This document shows, in pieces, positions 48,323 through 60,091 of a stretch of 64,000 nucleotides of DNA. The notes under the pieces were generated by a model, which saw nothing but the letters and a program-made list of their open reading frames with translations, was not told the DNA's origin and did not search any database. Origin of the DNA: Dichomitus squalens LYAD-421 SS1 (Eukaryota; Basidiomycota; Agaricomycetes; Polyporales; Polyporaceae); NCBI RefSeq assembly GCF_000275845.1, contig NW_006766884.1:575976-639975 (forward strand), in the 5' to 3' direction. The stretch's first letter is position 1; every line of letters starts with the position of its first letter. Both the position numbers and the translations under genes were made by a program.

Positions 48323-49885
48323 TGCCCTTGTCCCATGCACCATGCTCTCAGCCATACGCCTGCAATGCAGCACGTCGGGCACAGTGCCACGAGTACGACT
48401 GCAGCAAGACCGCCCACGGGCGACGAGATACGCGACGACCCGACGACCTCCCCCCTTGGCGACATGATGACACCCCTTGGCGAGACACGGACCAAACCAA
48501 CACGACGGAAAACGGAAATGGAGAAAGAAGTTCTGCCAGCCAGCTACTTATCAAAGACTTTTTGAACAGTACTGGACCGTATGTTATCATATCTAGCCCT
48601 AGCACCCCTCCTGCCCCTTCACCACGCCCTCCGACCATTACTCTCTTGCTTTCGTGGACTTCCGCATCTTCATTATCTTCGCGCACCATCTCGCCATACG
48701 TTACTCGAAGGCCATCTAGCTGTAGACACCGAGCGCTCGAACTCTATTGCCTTTCTGCTTCGCTTCGCCCGCAGCCCCGTGTCGTCCTTACTCTTAAGTA
48801 CACTCATATTCGTATTTACGTTGTCCATAGCTGGACGGACCCATTGTCTACTACTACTACCTAGTGGCGTTCGCACAGGCAGCTCAGCTGGATTCTCCTG
48901 CACCGCCGCCTCCTATCGGGGCGCACTCCGCTACGATGGCTCGCGGCTGCGTATGCGTATGTACATGCCAATGTATTCGTTCCGACTGATCCCCTTCGAT
49001 GTTTACGTATGGGCCGAGCGTCGGGACCTCTATGTGCTATGTCCCATCAAATCCATGGCGCATACATTGATGCCGCCTGCATCTCTTCGGTTTGTACTGC
49101 CTCAGACCGCGCGCGGCCGTGTACGCCCATGGGGCTCGTCGACAAAACACAGCTCGCATCTCTCGCGGTGAGACCGCCAAGCGCAAGACCACCGCCCAGC
49201 AGGACGCCGTGTGCGAACGATGGCCGGTTTAGCCCCACTCGTGGTCCTGCGCAGGTGCGGCTCGGCTGTGGTCGAGGGACGACTGAATGGCGCGAGAGGG
49301 TGCGTGCTACGCTACGCACGCTTCGAAGAACCACTGACGTGCCGCGCGGCAGAATCAGAAAGTCAGGAAGAGATGCTGCGAAGCCGTCCTTTGTGCAGAC
49401 CATCAGTCATGGGAGGGAATCACGCCGGATGCAGCTGTTGATGTCTTCGTCGATGAGGGCGGTGCGTCTGATTCTCAGCTCTTTGTCCGGCGAGGATGCA
49501 CTGACTCGGACTGGGGCCGCTGGCGGCGAACGGAGGCCCCGGCTCTGCGGGTGCGCGCAGCGCCAAGCACTGTTTGCTGATCACTGGCTGTCGAAGCGGA
49601 TGACGACATACTGAACGCCGAACCAAAGGAAGAGATGTGCGGGTGATGATGTCGTCCAAGGTCACACCGAATGGCAAAAGCAGACGTGACGGATACGATG
49701 ACTAGGTAAGTAAATGATACATACATACAACTTCAAATGCAAGTGTTACAACATGTACAGCGTGATCAGGTAAACGCACGTAGTCAGCGTCCGGTATCCG
49801 TCCGAATTCCTCCATAGAAGGTTCCGGCAGTGGAAATTTGTTTGTAGATCGCCCTGCGTTCCTCTCCTTGTCAAGCTCTGTCAAT
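48323..49885. other. Convergent intergenic region
   Basis: Lies between the stops of the nucleotide-sugar transporter (plus) and NNT (minus). Overlapping frames occur on both strands (for example 48319-48864, 49009-49614 plus, 49047-49403 minus), but none shows a recognised domain or consistent splice pattern. A small unrecognised gene around 49000-49700 is possible. Confidence 0.4.
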
Positions 49886-52800
49886 TCAAGACGACGCCAG
49901 CCTGGCCTCGAGCCCCTTCTTGATCGCTATAGGTCATAGAAGCAGACGTCAGCTAGATGTCCGGCAAGCAATGCCTTTCCCATCGACGCCTTCGAGGGCG
50001 CCGAAGAAGGCGGATAAAAGGCGCGTTTTCTCACCTTCGCATGTCTCTCGCGCGTCGCCGAAGAGCATCTTCGTTCCAGGCATGTAGAACATCGGGTTCG
50101 GAACGTCGGCTGTCGGGCACGAGGTGAGCAGAAAGTTTTGCAAACATGCCGTAACTTCCCAAGTCGCTTCCGCTTCCGCCGAGGCGCGAGAACCGACTCG
50201 GAGGTACGGAGGTGGACAAGGTGAATCGCTCACCGTATCCGGAGGACATGCCGCGCTTCATAACGATCACCTGCTTGCTCTTCCAGGCATGGAGGACAGG
50301 CATGCCTGCAATAGGTGAGCCGGGCTCGAGCGCGATCGGGTTGACGGTGTCGTTTGCGCCGATGACAAGAGTCACGTCAGTGTCGCCAAAGTCGTCGTTG
50401 ATCTCGTCCATCTCGAGCACAACTGCACAGGGCGCGTAATGGGCGCGGAATCGTCAAAGTGGAACCGATCGACCGAACGTGAGCTCTCCGGCAGCGGACA
50501 TTGTTTTCATAGAAGCTGCACTCACTGTCATATGGAACGGATGCCTCCGCAAGGAGGACGTTGCACTGCCCCGGCATTCTGTGGTTTCATTGTCTCGATC
50601 AGCCTACCATTCGCTCCATTCATCGGTGTTCAACGGGCACGGACCTTCCGGCGACGGGGTGGATCGCGAAGCGAACGTTGATGCCCTTGCTCCTCAGCAT
50701 CCGCACTACGTCCGAGATTGCATATTGCGCCTTGGCAACAGCCATACCGTAACCAACGACCTATGGTTTCACGACGGATCAGCTCCGCAAGGTGAGACTG
50801 CACCAACCATGCTCATACCAAGATGACATTCTCCGAATTGAGAAGACTGTCAACTGTGTCATCGACGCTCGTTTTCGTGATGGTCCCTTCGATCTTGTGC
50901 TCAGGCTGGCCGGCGGGTGCACTAATGCCTCCGAACAGAACATTCGTCAACGTCCGGTTCATGGCCACACACTGCGTTGGGTGAGTGTCCCGCTCGGCAC
51001 CGGGAAACGAACCGTCAAACTCTTACCATAATGTACGACAGAATGGAACCGCTGACTCCGATCAGGGAGCCGACCGTCGTCAGAAGCGGGTTGTCAAGCA
51101 TGAAACCTGAAACACGTTAATCGTCGGCGGAAGCAATTGCGAATAAGCTTGAGGTGAAGATCTCTACCTTCCGCAACCAAAGCAAAGCCGGAATATGCGT
51201 TCAACACGGTAATGACCACGGCTGTTTACCAACATCAGTTCAGCGAATGACCATTCATGCCAGAGAATATGCATGCACTCACGCATGTCTGCTCCTCCGA
51301 TTGCGGCGGTGGTAGTGAATCCCTTGATGAAGCTCAGCAAGGTGTTCGCTCCGAGGAAGCCGGCAGCGACCAGGGGCGCATGGGGCGCCATCGTCACGAA
51401 GGCTCCCATAGACACAAGGTTAGTGGCCAAAAGTGAAGAGTTTACGAGGTGCTTTCCGGGAATCGCGATCGGCCGGGATGACACACGACCAGCGAGCTTG
51501 AGGAAGGCGACTATCGAGCCGGTGAAGGTGATCCCACCTGCAAGCACGAGGTGAGTTCGCCGCCTGTGACCACTAAGCCAGGCAGATTCTCACCGATGAG
51601 GACGCCCAGGTAGGCAGCGACCAAGTGAAGTGTGGTGGCATGCGAGAGATCTGCCAGGACACTGGCAATCGAGGTCATGACGGCCGCGAGACCGACGACG
51701 GAGTGAAGGGCTGCAACCATCTGCGGAAGCTCGATGGCCGTTATACGACGACCAATGATGGTTCCCATACCGCCGCCGAAAGCAGCAACGGCCGCAAATT
51801 GCGCTAGCACCTCGGGAGGGAAGCCAACTGCGGCAAGGGAAGCCAAGATACCGGAGCCAACACCGAGCATACCGAGGATATTACCCTGACGTGCAGTGGA
51901 TTGTGCTGCTAGACCTGAGAGAGAGCCTTGGGAGGACGTGATATGTCAGTATGCTGAGCCTGGTTAAACAACTATGGAGCTTACTGATGCAGAGCACGCT
52001 GCTAGCGAGGTAGCCAGCCTGAACAAGACCAGCCATCCCAGTACTCGCGGCCCAAAGAAAACCGCAGGTATAAACGGCTGCGGGAATGCTGTAGAGCCAG
52101 GCGTACTCCGGAGGGTCCGTGGCACCTGAAGAATAATGAGTTGGTAAGCTAAGACTGAAAATCTTCTCTAGTGAACTCACGCTTGAACATGTCGAGCATG
52201 CGCTTCGTGATCACGAATCCACCAGCGACATTTACGCTTGCCAGCAGAACAGATGCAGCACCGAGGGCCTGAGGGATCGTAGCAGGCAGATATCCACCAC
52301 CCATCACAAACAAACCACCAACACCGACCATGCCTGGGTCTCACGATCAGCCTCCATGACGTCCATACTGAAGACCGGAGCTACCCACCAGAGATGGCGT
52401 TCGTCACCGACATCAGAGGGGAGTGCAAAGCGGGCGCGACGCCCCAGACCACACGGTAGCCAATCAGACCAGCGAGACCGAATGTGAAGAAGTTGCTCAT
52501 GAACGCGGGACCGGTGAGCTTGCCCAGTGCGACAACGGAGCCCATGCCGGACGTGACGAGCGCGACCTCACGAGTAGCCTTTTGCCAGGGCGTCAGCACC
52601 TTCGCCTCAGCGGCCTCCGCGACCTTCGCGGCACTCGGGGGAGCGATCGGGGGAGGAGCTGGACGAGGGGCCGGAGGGAGAAGGTTTCCATTTTGCAGGA
52701 CGAGTGCGCCACGCACGACCTCGTCCTCGAGGTTGATCGCGAACCTCCCATTACCATCGCCTATGGACAACAGGAACTTCGTGACGTTGTTTGAGTAGAG

Positions 52801-54472
52801 GGTAGACGACTGGGTCGGGAGACGCGACGGGAGGTCAGTGTAACCTAGTAGAAGGGGAGAGCTTGAGCATGGGCACGCTCGCAGGTAGTCTCGTGGTACG
52901 TACCGATGATCGTGACACCCTTGTAGGCGTAGAGCTCTCCCGGCTTGGTGACAGCACAGTTCCCTCCGGTCTCAGCGGCCAGATCGACGATGACAGATCC
53001 TTGCTTCATAGCTGCGACCATCTCCTCGGTGATGAGCTTCGGCGCGGGCTTGCCTGGGATGAGAGCCTAGAGACAGCGTCAGCACAAGTCTGACAGTTGC
53101 TTGTACGGCGCATACCGTAGTAATGACGATGTCGACATCCTTGCACTGTTCCATGAATAGTGCCATCTCAGCCTCGATGAATTCCTTAGACATCTCCTTT
53201 GCGTAGCCTCCCCCGCCCTCGCCGGATTCTTCTATGTCTACCTCTAGAAACTCCGCGCCGAGAGACTGGACCTGTTCGCGGGCAGCCGCTCGAGTATCGA
53301 AACCGCGAACGATAGCACCCATTCGTCGAGCCTGGGACAAGTTGATTTTCAACGACATGATATTATGAACGCATAGTGTTCTTACCGTAGCAATAGCACT
53401 CAAACCAGCGACGCCAGCGCCGATGACTAGAACCTTGCATGGTGGGATCTAACAGACACAAGGGTGAGCTCAAGATGTGCAGTGAGGGTGTTGTCCCCGA
53501 AGTCACCTTCCTGGCAGGCAGATGGGAGGTCAACGTGAGCACATGGACAATGCCAAGAAGAGCACGAACCCAGCCGCGGTAACCTGTCCAGTGAAATAAC
53601 GGCCGAAGTGATTGGCCGCCTCAAGGACCGCTTTATAGCCCGCGATGTTGGCCATCGAGCTACGTCACGCCAAATTCACTCAGCAAGGACGTGAGAACGA
53701 CGCAGTACACGAGCACGAACCTCAGCGCATCGAAGACCTGAGCACGGGATATGCGGGGTATCATTTCCATCGCGAACGCACTAGCCTTGCGGGCTGCCAA
53801 GGCTTCGACAATCGGCTTGTTTTGGCTGGGGTACAAGAACGAGATAAGTGTGCTTCCTTCCTTGACCTTCTCCGCCTCTTGGCCGAACACTGGTGGCCGG
53901 ACCTTGAGCAGGATATCTGAACGCTCAAAAAGCTCGTTCTTGTCGACGACGACTGCCCCTGCGGCCCTGTAGTGTTCGTCGAGGAACTGCGCTTCCAGAC
54001 CTGCCGACTTTTCGACGAGGACCTGTGCGAAGCCCTTCTTGAGAAGCAGGGCAGTGTTCTGGGGAGTGAGGGCGACTCGTCGCTCATTGGGGTAGATTTC
54101 GAGCGGAACACCGACGCTCAGGCTAGAGTATGGGATGCCTGGGCAATAATACAAGGTTCGAAGAGTTTGAACGACACGATAGGACGAGAATTCAATGCAA
54201 GACGCGCACCTGGCGCTTCTTTCGATTGGCTCGCGCCACCACTCGACTTTGTATTGGGGTCAGACTGAGCATCCCGAAACGAGGCAGTAGTATGGAATGA
54301 GCGGTGGGAGCACGGGACTTCGACCGCCACGGAGGAGTGCTTCCGTTAGGGAGCATAGGGAACGGAAGTACTGTAATGCACACTCACATTGAAATTGGGT
54401 CGCAGTGACTTGGATATACAGGCCCCTGCAGCGAATCCCCCGAGCACCGACGAGGAGCTTTTCGAGCGCCAT
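49886..54472 (-). CDS. NNT: Proton-translocating NAD(P) transhydrogenase, fused alpha-beta
   Basis: Mitochondrial inner-membrane enzyme that reduces NADP+ with NADH using the proton gradient. The N-terminus [18 protein letters not shown] and a following exon [15 protein letters not shown] look like a presequence. The alpha part has [47 protein letters not shown], then the NAD fold [30 protein letters not shown] and [14 protein letters not shown]. Next are alpha-type TM helices ([20 protein letters not shown]). A linker-free junction leads to the beta membrane part ([40 protein letters not shown]) and the NADP-binding domain ([68 protein letters not shown]). Ends [12 protein letters not shown]. 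More than a dozen introns. The gene is absent from budding and fission yeast but known in other fungi and animals. Confidence 0.95.
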
Positions 54473-54961
54473 GACTGTCGGTGGTCGACAGAGAGTGCAC
54501 AGAAGGGACTCTGAGTGGAGGGGGTATAGTAGTCGCGATGCTCAGCGTCGCCAGCTCGGTGCCCGCGTTGCAGTGCGCGCTGTAACCGATCGATTGGTTG
54601 GGAAGGGCAGTCACTTGACCGCCGAAGGTACGCCAGAGCTTCCAGTCACACAGGTATACCCAGCCATCTGACCGTCGTGAGCCCAGACAGCACCTTCCAG
54701 GGCAGGACATGCCCACATCCTGTCCGACGTCGTCGCTTCGCGCGGCAGCGTATTTCCCCACACGGCGGCGGCGGCTTGATCGTCGCCCGTTGATCCGGGC
54801 GGTTTACCCCACATTACCCCGCAGTCTACACCCGGCGAGAGCACCTCCAGATACCCATGGCCATACGCCCTCGCTCTCACGCACCCGCAGAGAAGTATAC
54901 GGCCGAATCAAGTCTACGCGTGCCCCATAATACAGAGTCGGACCATCCTTGCTTACGCTTT
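54473..54961. other. NNT promoter side and aldolase 3' flank
   Basis: Tandem minus-strand spacer of 489 bp. No gene is supported. GC-rich, with several overlapping frames of no recognisable content. Confidence 0.45.
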
Positions 54962-56211
54962 CTACGCCTTCCCGCTCAGCTCCCGCTCCACCGCAATCAG
55001 CTCCTGCGTATGTGGGTGCTCCCAGAGAGCCGTCAATGCGTCTGGCTCGATAGGCGGCAGGGGCTTGCGGGGGCTACCGCCGTACCCATACAGTTTCTCC
55101 AGTAGGCCTTTGGTTCCCGCGATTCCTGCCTTCGCGATGGTGAAATCCGCACGCGCGACGATTCCCTGCAGCCGCTGCGCATCCGGAAGTACGGAAGGGT
55201 CGACCTTGGCCTTCTCCGAGATCTCGAACAATTTGTAAACAGTGAACTTTTCGCCGTTTGCGGTGTCGATGACTCAGGACATGACGCTGGATTAGAACGG
55301 TGGACGTACCGGTGCAACGTTCGCAAGACCTGTAATCGCGCCATGACCGTTCACTATCGAGGAGGTGAGGATGAAGTCGGTGAAACCGCCAAGAACAAGG
55401 AAAGGCGCGTGAGGATTCTTGCGGGGGTGAGTCTGGGCGAAAGAAGGTTCCGAGACCGTTGCGCTGATGCGTGTGAGCTTTCCGACGTTACCGCAGCTGC
55501 AAAGGTCATCGTTACAAGTGTCCTTGACGATGCCAGAGGTACAGAGCTTACGTGAGTTTGACACCAGCCAAGTTGGGAGAGCTCTCAGCCAGGTCCACAA
55601 TTAGGTCCGAGTCCAAGTCGATGCCACCGGCAGCACCGGGGTCTGTGTTAGGCGTCGGAGGTGTTTAGCAGCTGTTCCGCGAAAGTTGTGCATTACGTCT
55701 ACTCACAGTTGTAGATGATCACGGGTATAGGACTCTGCTCGGCGACCTCCGACCAGAATGCCTTGAGAGCCTTCCTGTTGTTCGCGAGCGCGCCCGCAAA
55801 ATAACCGCTCAGGATGACGATGGAGTAGTCCGCGCCGGCCTCTGCCGCCTCCTTTGAGAGCTGAATCGTCTCCCGAGTGCTGCCCGAGCCGGTCCCAGCG
55901 ATAATTGGGACGTCTGTGTAGCCTGCCTCGTCCAGCGCCGTCCGGACCGCTTTGATGAGCGTGACGCGCTCATCGTGAGACAGGTGGTGTGCCTCTCCCA
56001 TTGTTCCACTGAGCAGGGGCTTCACGCCCGCCTTGATGAGACGGATGGCATGAGCAGTCTGAAACTGGATATCTATCGAGGTGAACATGAGTCTTGAACA
56101 TAGGGAAAGGTGATATATCGAGGACATACCAAGGTCTTCCGAGTCGGCCTTGAAGAACGTCGGAAGGGGAGCATAGATACCAGGCACAAGTGGACGAACG
56201 ACGCCGGTCAT
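54962..56211 (-). CDS. DHDPS/KDG-aldolase family class I aldolase
   Basis: TIM-barrel enzyme of the dihydrodipicolinate synthase family. Fungal members cleave or form 2-keto acids, for example 2-keto-3-deoxy sugar acids or 4-hydroxy-2-oxoglutarate; lysine synthesis is not expected because fungi use the aminoadipate route. Starts MTGVVRPLVPGIYAPLPTFF. Then GVKPLLSGTMGEAHHLSHDE (phosphate-binding-like loop), VPIIAGTGSGSTRETIQLSK, GADYSIVILSGYFAG, PIPVIIYNCPGAAGGIDLD with the catalytic Tyr, and NLAGVKLTCGNVGKL with the Schiff-base Lys. The tail contains FLVLGGFTDFILTSSIVNGH, GAITGLANVAP and ADFTIAKAGIAGTKGLLEKL, ending RELSGKA. About five introns. An in-frame ATG at 56259 is an alternative start. 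Confidence 0.88.
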
Positions 56212-57411
56212 GCTGACGAGCAATGGGTTGGACCAGAGGAGCAGCGGAGGATACAGCAATCTCGAGATCTCGTCCCGACTTTTATGAGCAGTGATGGAGT
56301 GCGATCGGGCCGGGATATCCGTGCACCTGACCGGCGGGCCGAGAGTGTTATCAACCCGCCTCGTCTGTATGATGGAAGGCTGGAACTTGCCTCACAAGTC
56401 CTAGCTAGTCATTTCGGGTTGTGCACCTCCGGGTATGGGCACATCAGTCGAAAGATCCACCAGGGGCACCGGAGACAGCGAGGCACACGCGACGAAGCGT
56501 GCTCGCTCCGCGACGCGGTGCTTTGGCGGCACCGGCGCGACATCGATTATCCACGTTGGCCACACCTGCCCAGCATATGTAGTCGCAGAGTACGGGGCCA
56601 CCGCACAACTGCAAAAAAAAACCAGGCGACTCTGAGCGAGCCAAATCCATTTGAGCCCCCTCAAGTCCTGCTAGATCTCTCTCGCCATAATATCCGCCGG
56701 TGGAGTTGTCGGCGTCACCGAAGGTCAAGCAGAGCTGCGGCACTAACGCTCATGTCAGGCGAATGACATCTTCAGGAAGTGTTGCTGGCGCACGAGAACA
56801 TGTCACGCGTTATCCCTCGATACTGCCAGATACGTTGGATGAACGGAGGAGGACGAGGATGGAAGGAGGCAAACAGATGTAGGGCTCGTTCGCGGGCTGC
56901 TAAGTGAACCTTAAGCTATGCACGACTCGGCGGAATTCAGATAGCTGGAGAAGAACGGAGTTCTATGTTATGACCCGTTCAGCCCATTGCGCATCACTGT
57001 TGAGATTAGAAAACACTTGCCGAGCACTCCAGCATGGCACAAATGATGAATATCAGATGCCATAGCGTCCGAGCCCATAGCGAGGTCATCCGGCGTTGCT
57101 AGACGAGACAGTTTCGCTCTCGTGGCGAATGACTCTGAGAGGGGGGGGAATGTGTTAGCGGCACTAAAGAGCGGGTGAGCAGCCTCGACTACCACATGAC
57201 CGACATCTTACCGAATATCGCGAGCGTTGAGAACGGCCGCCGTCCGCGGCGCTACGACCGGGGTTTAGGGAGCAGAGAGCCCTCGGTGACTATCATGTTC
57301 ATGACGCAACACTCGCGTTCTTCTTCGGATATGGAAAGCAATGTATATTTCTGTGACAATCGTGAGCCCGAGGCGGGATTTAGAGGGGTAGTAGAGCGTG
57401 GTGCTCACGGT
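56212..57411. other. Intergenic DNA between PUS4 and the aldolase gene
   Basis: This 1.2-kb tandem spacer holds the PUS4 3' flank and the aldolase promoter. Frames on both strands (for example 56110-56766 plus, 56968-57195 minus) have no recognised domain. A run of nine A lies at about 56612-56620. Confidence 0.45.
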
Positions 57412-58567
57412 TTAGGTTACAACCTCCAATTTGTCTAGCACTTCCCGTTCCCACTCTTTGCGGCCATGCGCATCCGCCTCTCCCTCATCCTTCAGTGCCT
57501 TTTCGAAGGCGTCCCATGGCACACACGCGCGGTCACCTTCTTCCGACGGCTCCAACGCGAACCGTCCTTGTCGGGCGCGCGTCAGGGTCACGACATGGCC
57601 AGCAGACCCCAACGCGTGTGCAAGGTCATGGACGATGGAACGCACATATGTACCGCCTGACACCTTCATCCGAAGGACGAAGGCCGTCGGTACGCCCTCG
57701 GAAGGAGCATCTGCTTCGGGCTCGTCCTTGACGGACACCGTGTCATCGACACTCTTTAGCGCCTTCTCCATGGCCTCCTGCTCCTCCTTTGTGAACTTCT
57801 TCTCAGGCCATCGGAAGGAGTGGTCGTCGCCTTTCCACTCGATCAGCTCCAGCTCGTGGACGGTGACCTTCCGCTTTTCGATCGGCCGGGGGAGAGGGAT
57901 GCCGTTCCGCGCGTAGTCGTACAGCGGTTTTCCATCCATCTTCAGCGCCGAGAATCTACCATGCCGTGAGTCAGGGCAGCGTACATAAGACGCGTATGTA
58001 CGCACATGGGTGGCACCTGGTCGATTTCTCCTCTAAACTGTTCCAACGCCTTCTCGACCTGCTCCCGCGTAACATGCCGCCACGGTGCGACGCGGACCTG
58101 CTTGCCCTCACTATCGTAGGTGTCGGTCTCGCAGCCAAGCAGACACGTCGTGCGGTATTCCTACGCGTCTCGGTCAATTCTGTTTGCTAGAAACGAGAGA
58201 CGATCCGTGAATTACCTTCACGCAGTCGAGGAAGTCAGACAGCTTTTTCGTACCTTTGCCCACCCCGACAACTACACACACTTCAGAATATGTCATGATG
58301 TGCATTCATTTCAGATAATGTACCGAGTACGCCGTCTGCAAGGGGATCAAGGGTACCGCCCTGCCCGATCTTGACGGCATCTCTCCCGTGTTTGTTTTTC
58401 CTAGTCGTCTTGGAAGCCTTTGCCTTTAACTTTGATTCCTCCACAAATAGTGGCGAGTTGGCGACTAGCTTCTTGATATCGTTGACCAGAGACATGGACG
58501 TCGGTCCCGACGGCTTGACGACCCCAAACAGAGCTGATAAAGGGCTAGACTTCGTTTCCTTGGGCAT
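57412..58567 (-). CDS. PUS4: tRNA pseudouridine-55 synthase (PUS4/TruB family)
   Basis: Converts U55 of the tRNA T-loop to pseudouridine in nucleus or cytosol and in mitochondria. Starts MPKETKSSPLSALFGVVKPS with GPTSMSLVNDIKKLVA. The catalytic loop is KIGQGGTLDPLADGVL, with the catalytic Asp in TLDP. It is followed after introns by VVGVGKGTKKLSDFLDCVK, EYRTTCLLGCETDTYDSEG and RGEIDQVPPMFSALKMDGKP. The last exon has LYDYARNGIPLPRPIEKRKV, a charged insertion (about 57690-57790) and VLRMKVSGGTYVRSIVHDLA, the conserved GGTYVRS motif. Stop at 57412. The frame is open upstream to an ATG at 58714. That extension is Arg/Leu-rich and presequence-like, so a longer mitochondrial form is possible. Confidence 0.93.
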
Positions 58568-58882
58568 CTTGGATGAATGGTATCCAGTTGGCGCAAGAAA
58601 ATCAGGCCGGGTGTAGATTTGGGATAAAAACCGAAATCCCAGGCAGGGGTACGGAGGAAGACCAGAGAGGCGTGCAGTCAAAAGCATCCGTCGTGAGAGA
58701 ACACAGGCGCCCACATGCCCGCGCGTACTTGACCACTCAAGAGAGGCAAGCTGGGAGGCAAATCACCATGCACGCGTTTCCCAGGCGAAAATGACGAACA
58801 CGCGTTTGTGTCAAAGCCAGTTGTTTGCGTCAATATTTACATAAACAATACATTTTCGCATACTGCCAATCTCCTCGTTGAA

Positions 58883-60091
58883 CTACTCCGCTGCGGACTG
58901 TCCTAGCGGAGTATTAATTGTCCAAGAAAGCGGCCTGCAGAAGAATGGCATGGCATTAGAGGGGTCAACGTAACGGATTGGTACACGCACAAATGCGCGA
59001 TAGTGTAACTTGGAACCGTTCGTGTTGATGGCCTCAACCTCTTCGGGAGTGAGGTCGGGCAGGGCGAGCGTGTCCAAGTATTCCTGCAATCGCGACTCCT
59101 TCGTGGTCGTCCTGTTGTGGTAGATAGATGAGTTATATGCTAAGCCGAAAGCGTACAAGAGATACTGACGTGATCTGGGGGATACCCAATGCGCGCAACC
59201 ACAATCCCAGAACTTGGCCTTGCGTTACGGTCTTGCCAGTGTCCTTCTCAAGACGCTTGCGGATGTCTTCCAAAGTTTCATCCACAGGCCCTCCAGGCTT
59301 GCGGAAGATAGGAGTCAAACCTCCGTATGACGTCGTCACGATGTTGTGCTTCTTCTGGTACTCGACCAAAGGCACCGAAGCTTTGTAAACGTATGGGTGA
59401 TACTCAAGCTAGTTGACAGCACCGTATTCATCACTATGCCGTTCCTGTTGCGTCTGTCCATTATCTCATTGACGCTCACCTGGTTGACCGCAGGAGGGAA
59501 GCGCACGCTACCGTCTTCCAAGCCCAATTCCTGGAAATCCTTGATACGGAAGTTGGAGACACCGATGCTCTTCGCCAAACCCTCCTCCTTCAGAGCCTCA
59601 AACTGCTTCCAGATGTCCTTCAGCCTCCCTTCGTACCAGGTGGGCATGTGAATGAGGAAGAGGTCAACATGGTCCAGTTGCAGCCTCTTGAGCGACTTGA
59701 GGAGGCTCTCCCGGACGGTCTGTCCCTGGCTGAGCTGGGCCAACTTCGTCGTTACGAACAGCTTCTCGCGTGGAACCCCAGCGGTAGCGATCGCCTTGCC
59801 GAGCGAATCTTCGTTCTTGTACATCTGCGCACCATCGAGGTGGACGAAGCCTTTGCGAATGGCGGCAGTGACGGCGTCCTCCGCGTCCTTGGTATAGAGA
59901 GCAGTGCCTGTGCCGAACGCTAGCCAGGGAATTTCCCTGCCGTCGTTGAGCTTGATGCTGTGCTGGGACATCGTACGAGGTGCGATACGGATGGACGTCA
60001 CAGGATATCGTCGAAGGAGGGTGATAACGACCATGGCAGCGATGGCCACAGCTATATATGTCCTTATAGACCTTAGCCTGAGACTGCCCAT
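58883..60091 (-). CDS. Aldo-keto reductase with possible N-terminal membrane anchor
   Basis: NADPH-dependent oxidoreductase of the AKR superfamily. The barrel begins IKLNDGREIPWLAFGTGTAL. The catalytic tetrad is visible: Asp and Tyr in GFVHLDGAQMYKNE, Lys in LFVTTKLAQ, and His in DLFLIHMPTWYEG. Then IGVSNFRIKDFQEL and VNQ spliced to LEYHPYVYKASVPLVEYQK. The next exon has TSYGGLTPIF and LGLWLRALGIPQIT. The final exon reads TKESRLQEYLDTLALPDLTP and ends PLGQSAAE. The ATG at 60091 would add a hydrophobic stretch, TYIAVAIAAMVVITLL, after a basic start. The ATG at 59971 (MSQHSIKLND) would give a standard soluble enzyme. Substrate unknown. Confidence 0.88.

Noticed and set aside
49009..49614. 201-codon plus-strand frame near the NNT 3' end
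   Set aside because: No domain or plausible splice extension on either strand. Kept only as a possible small unknown gene within the gap entry.
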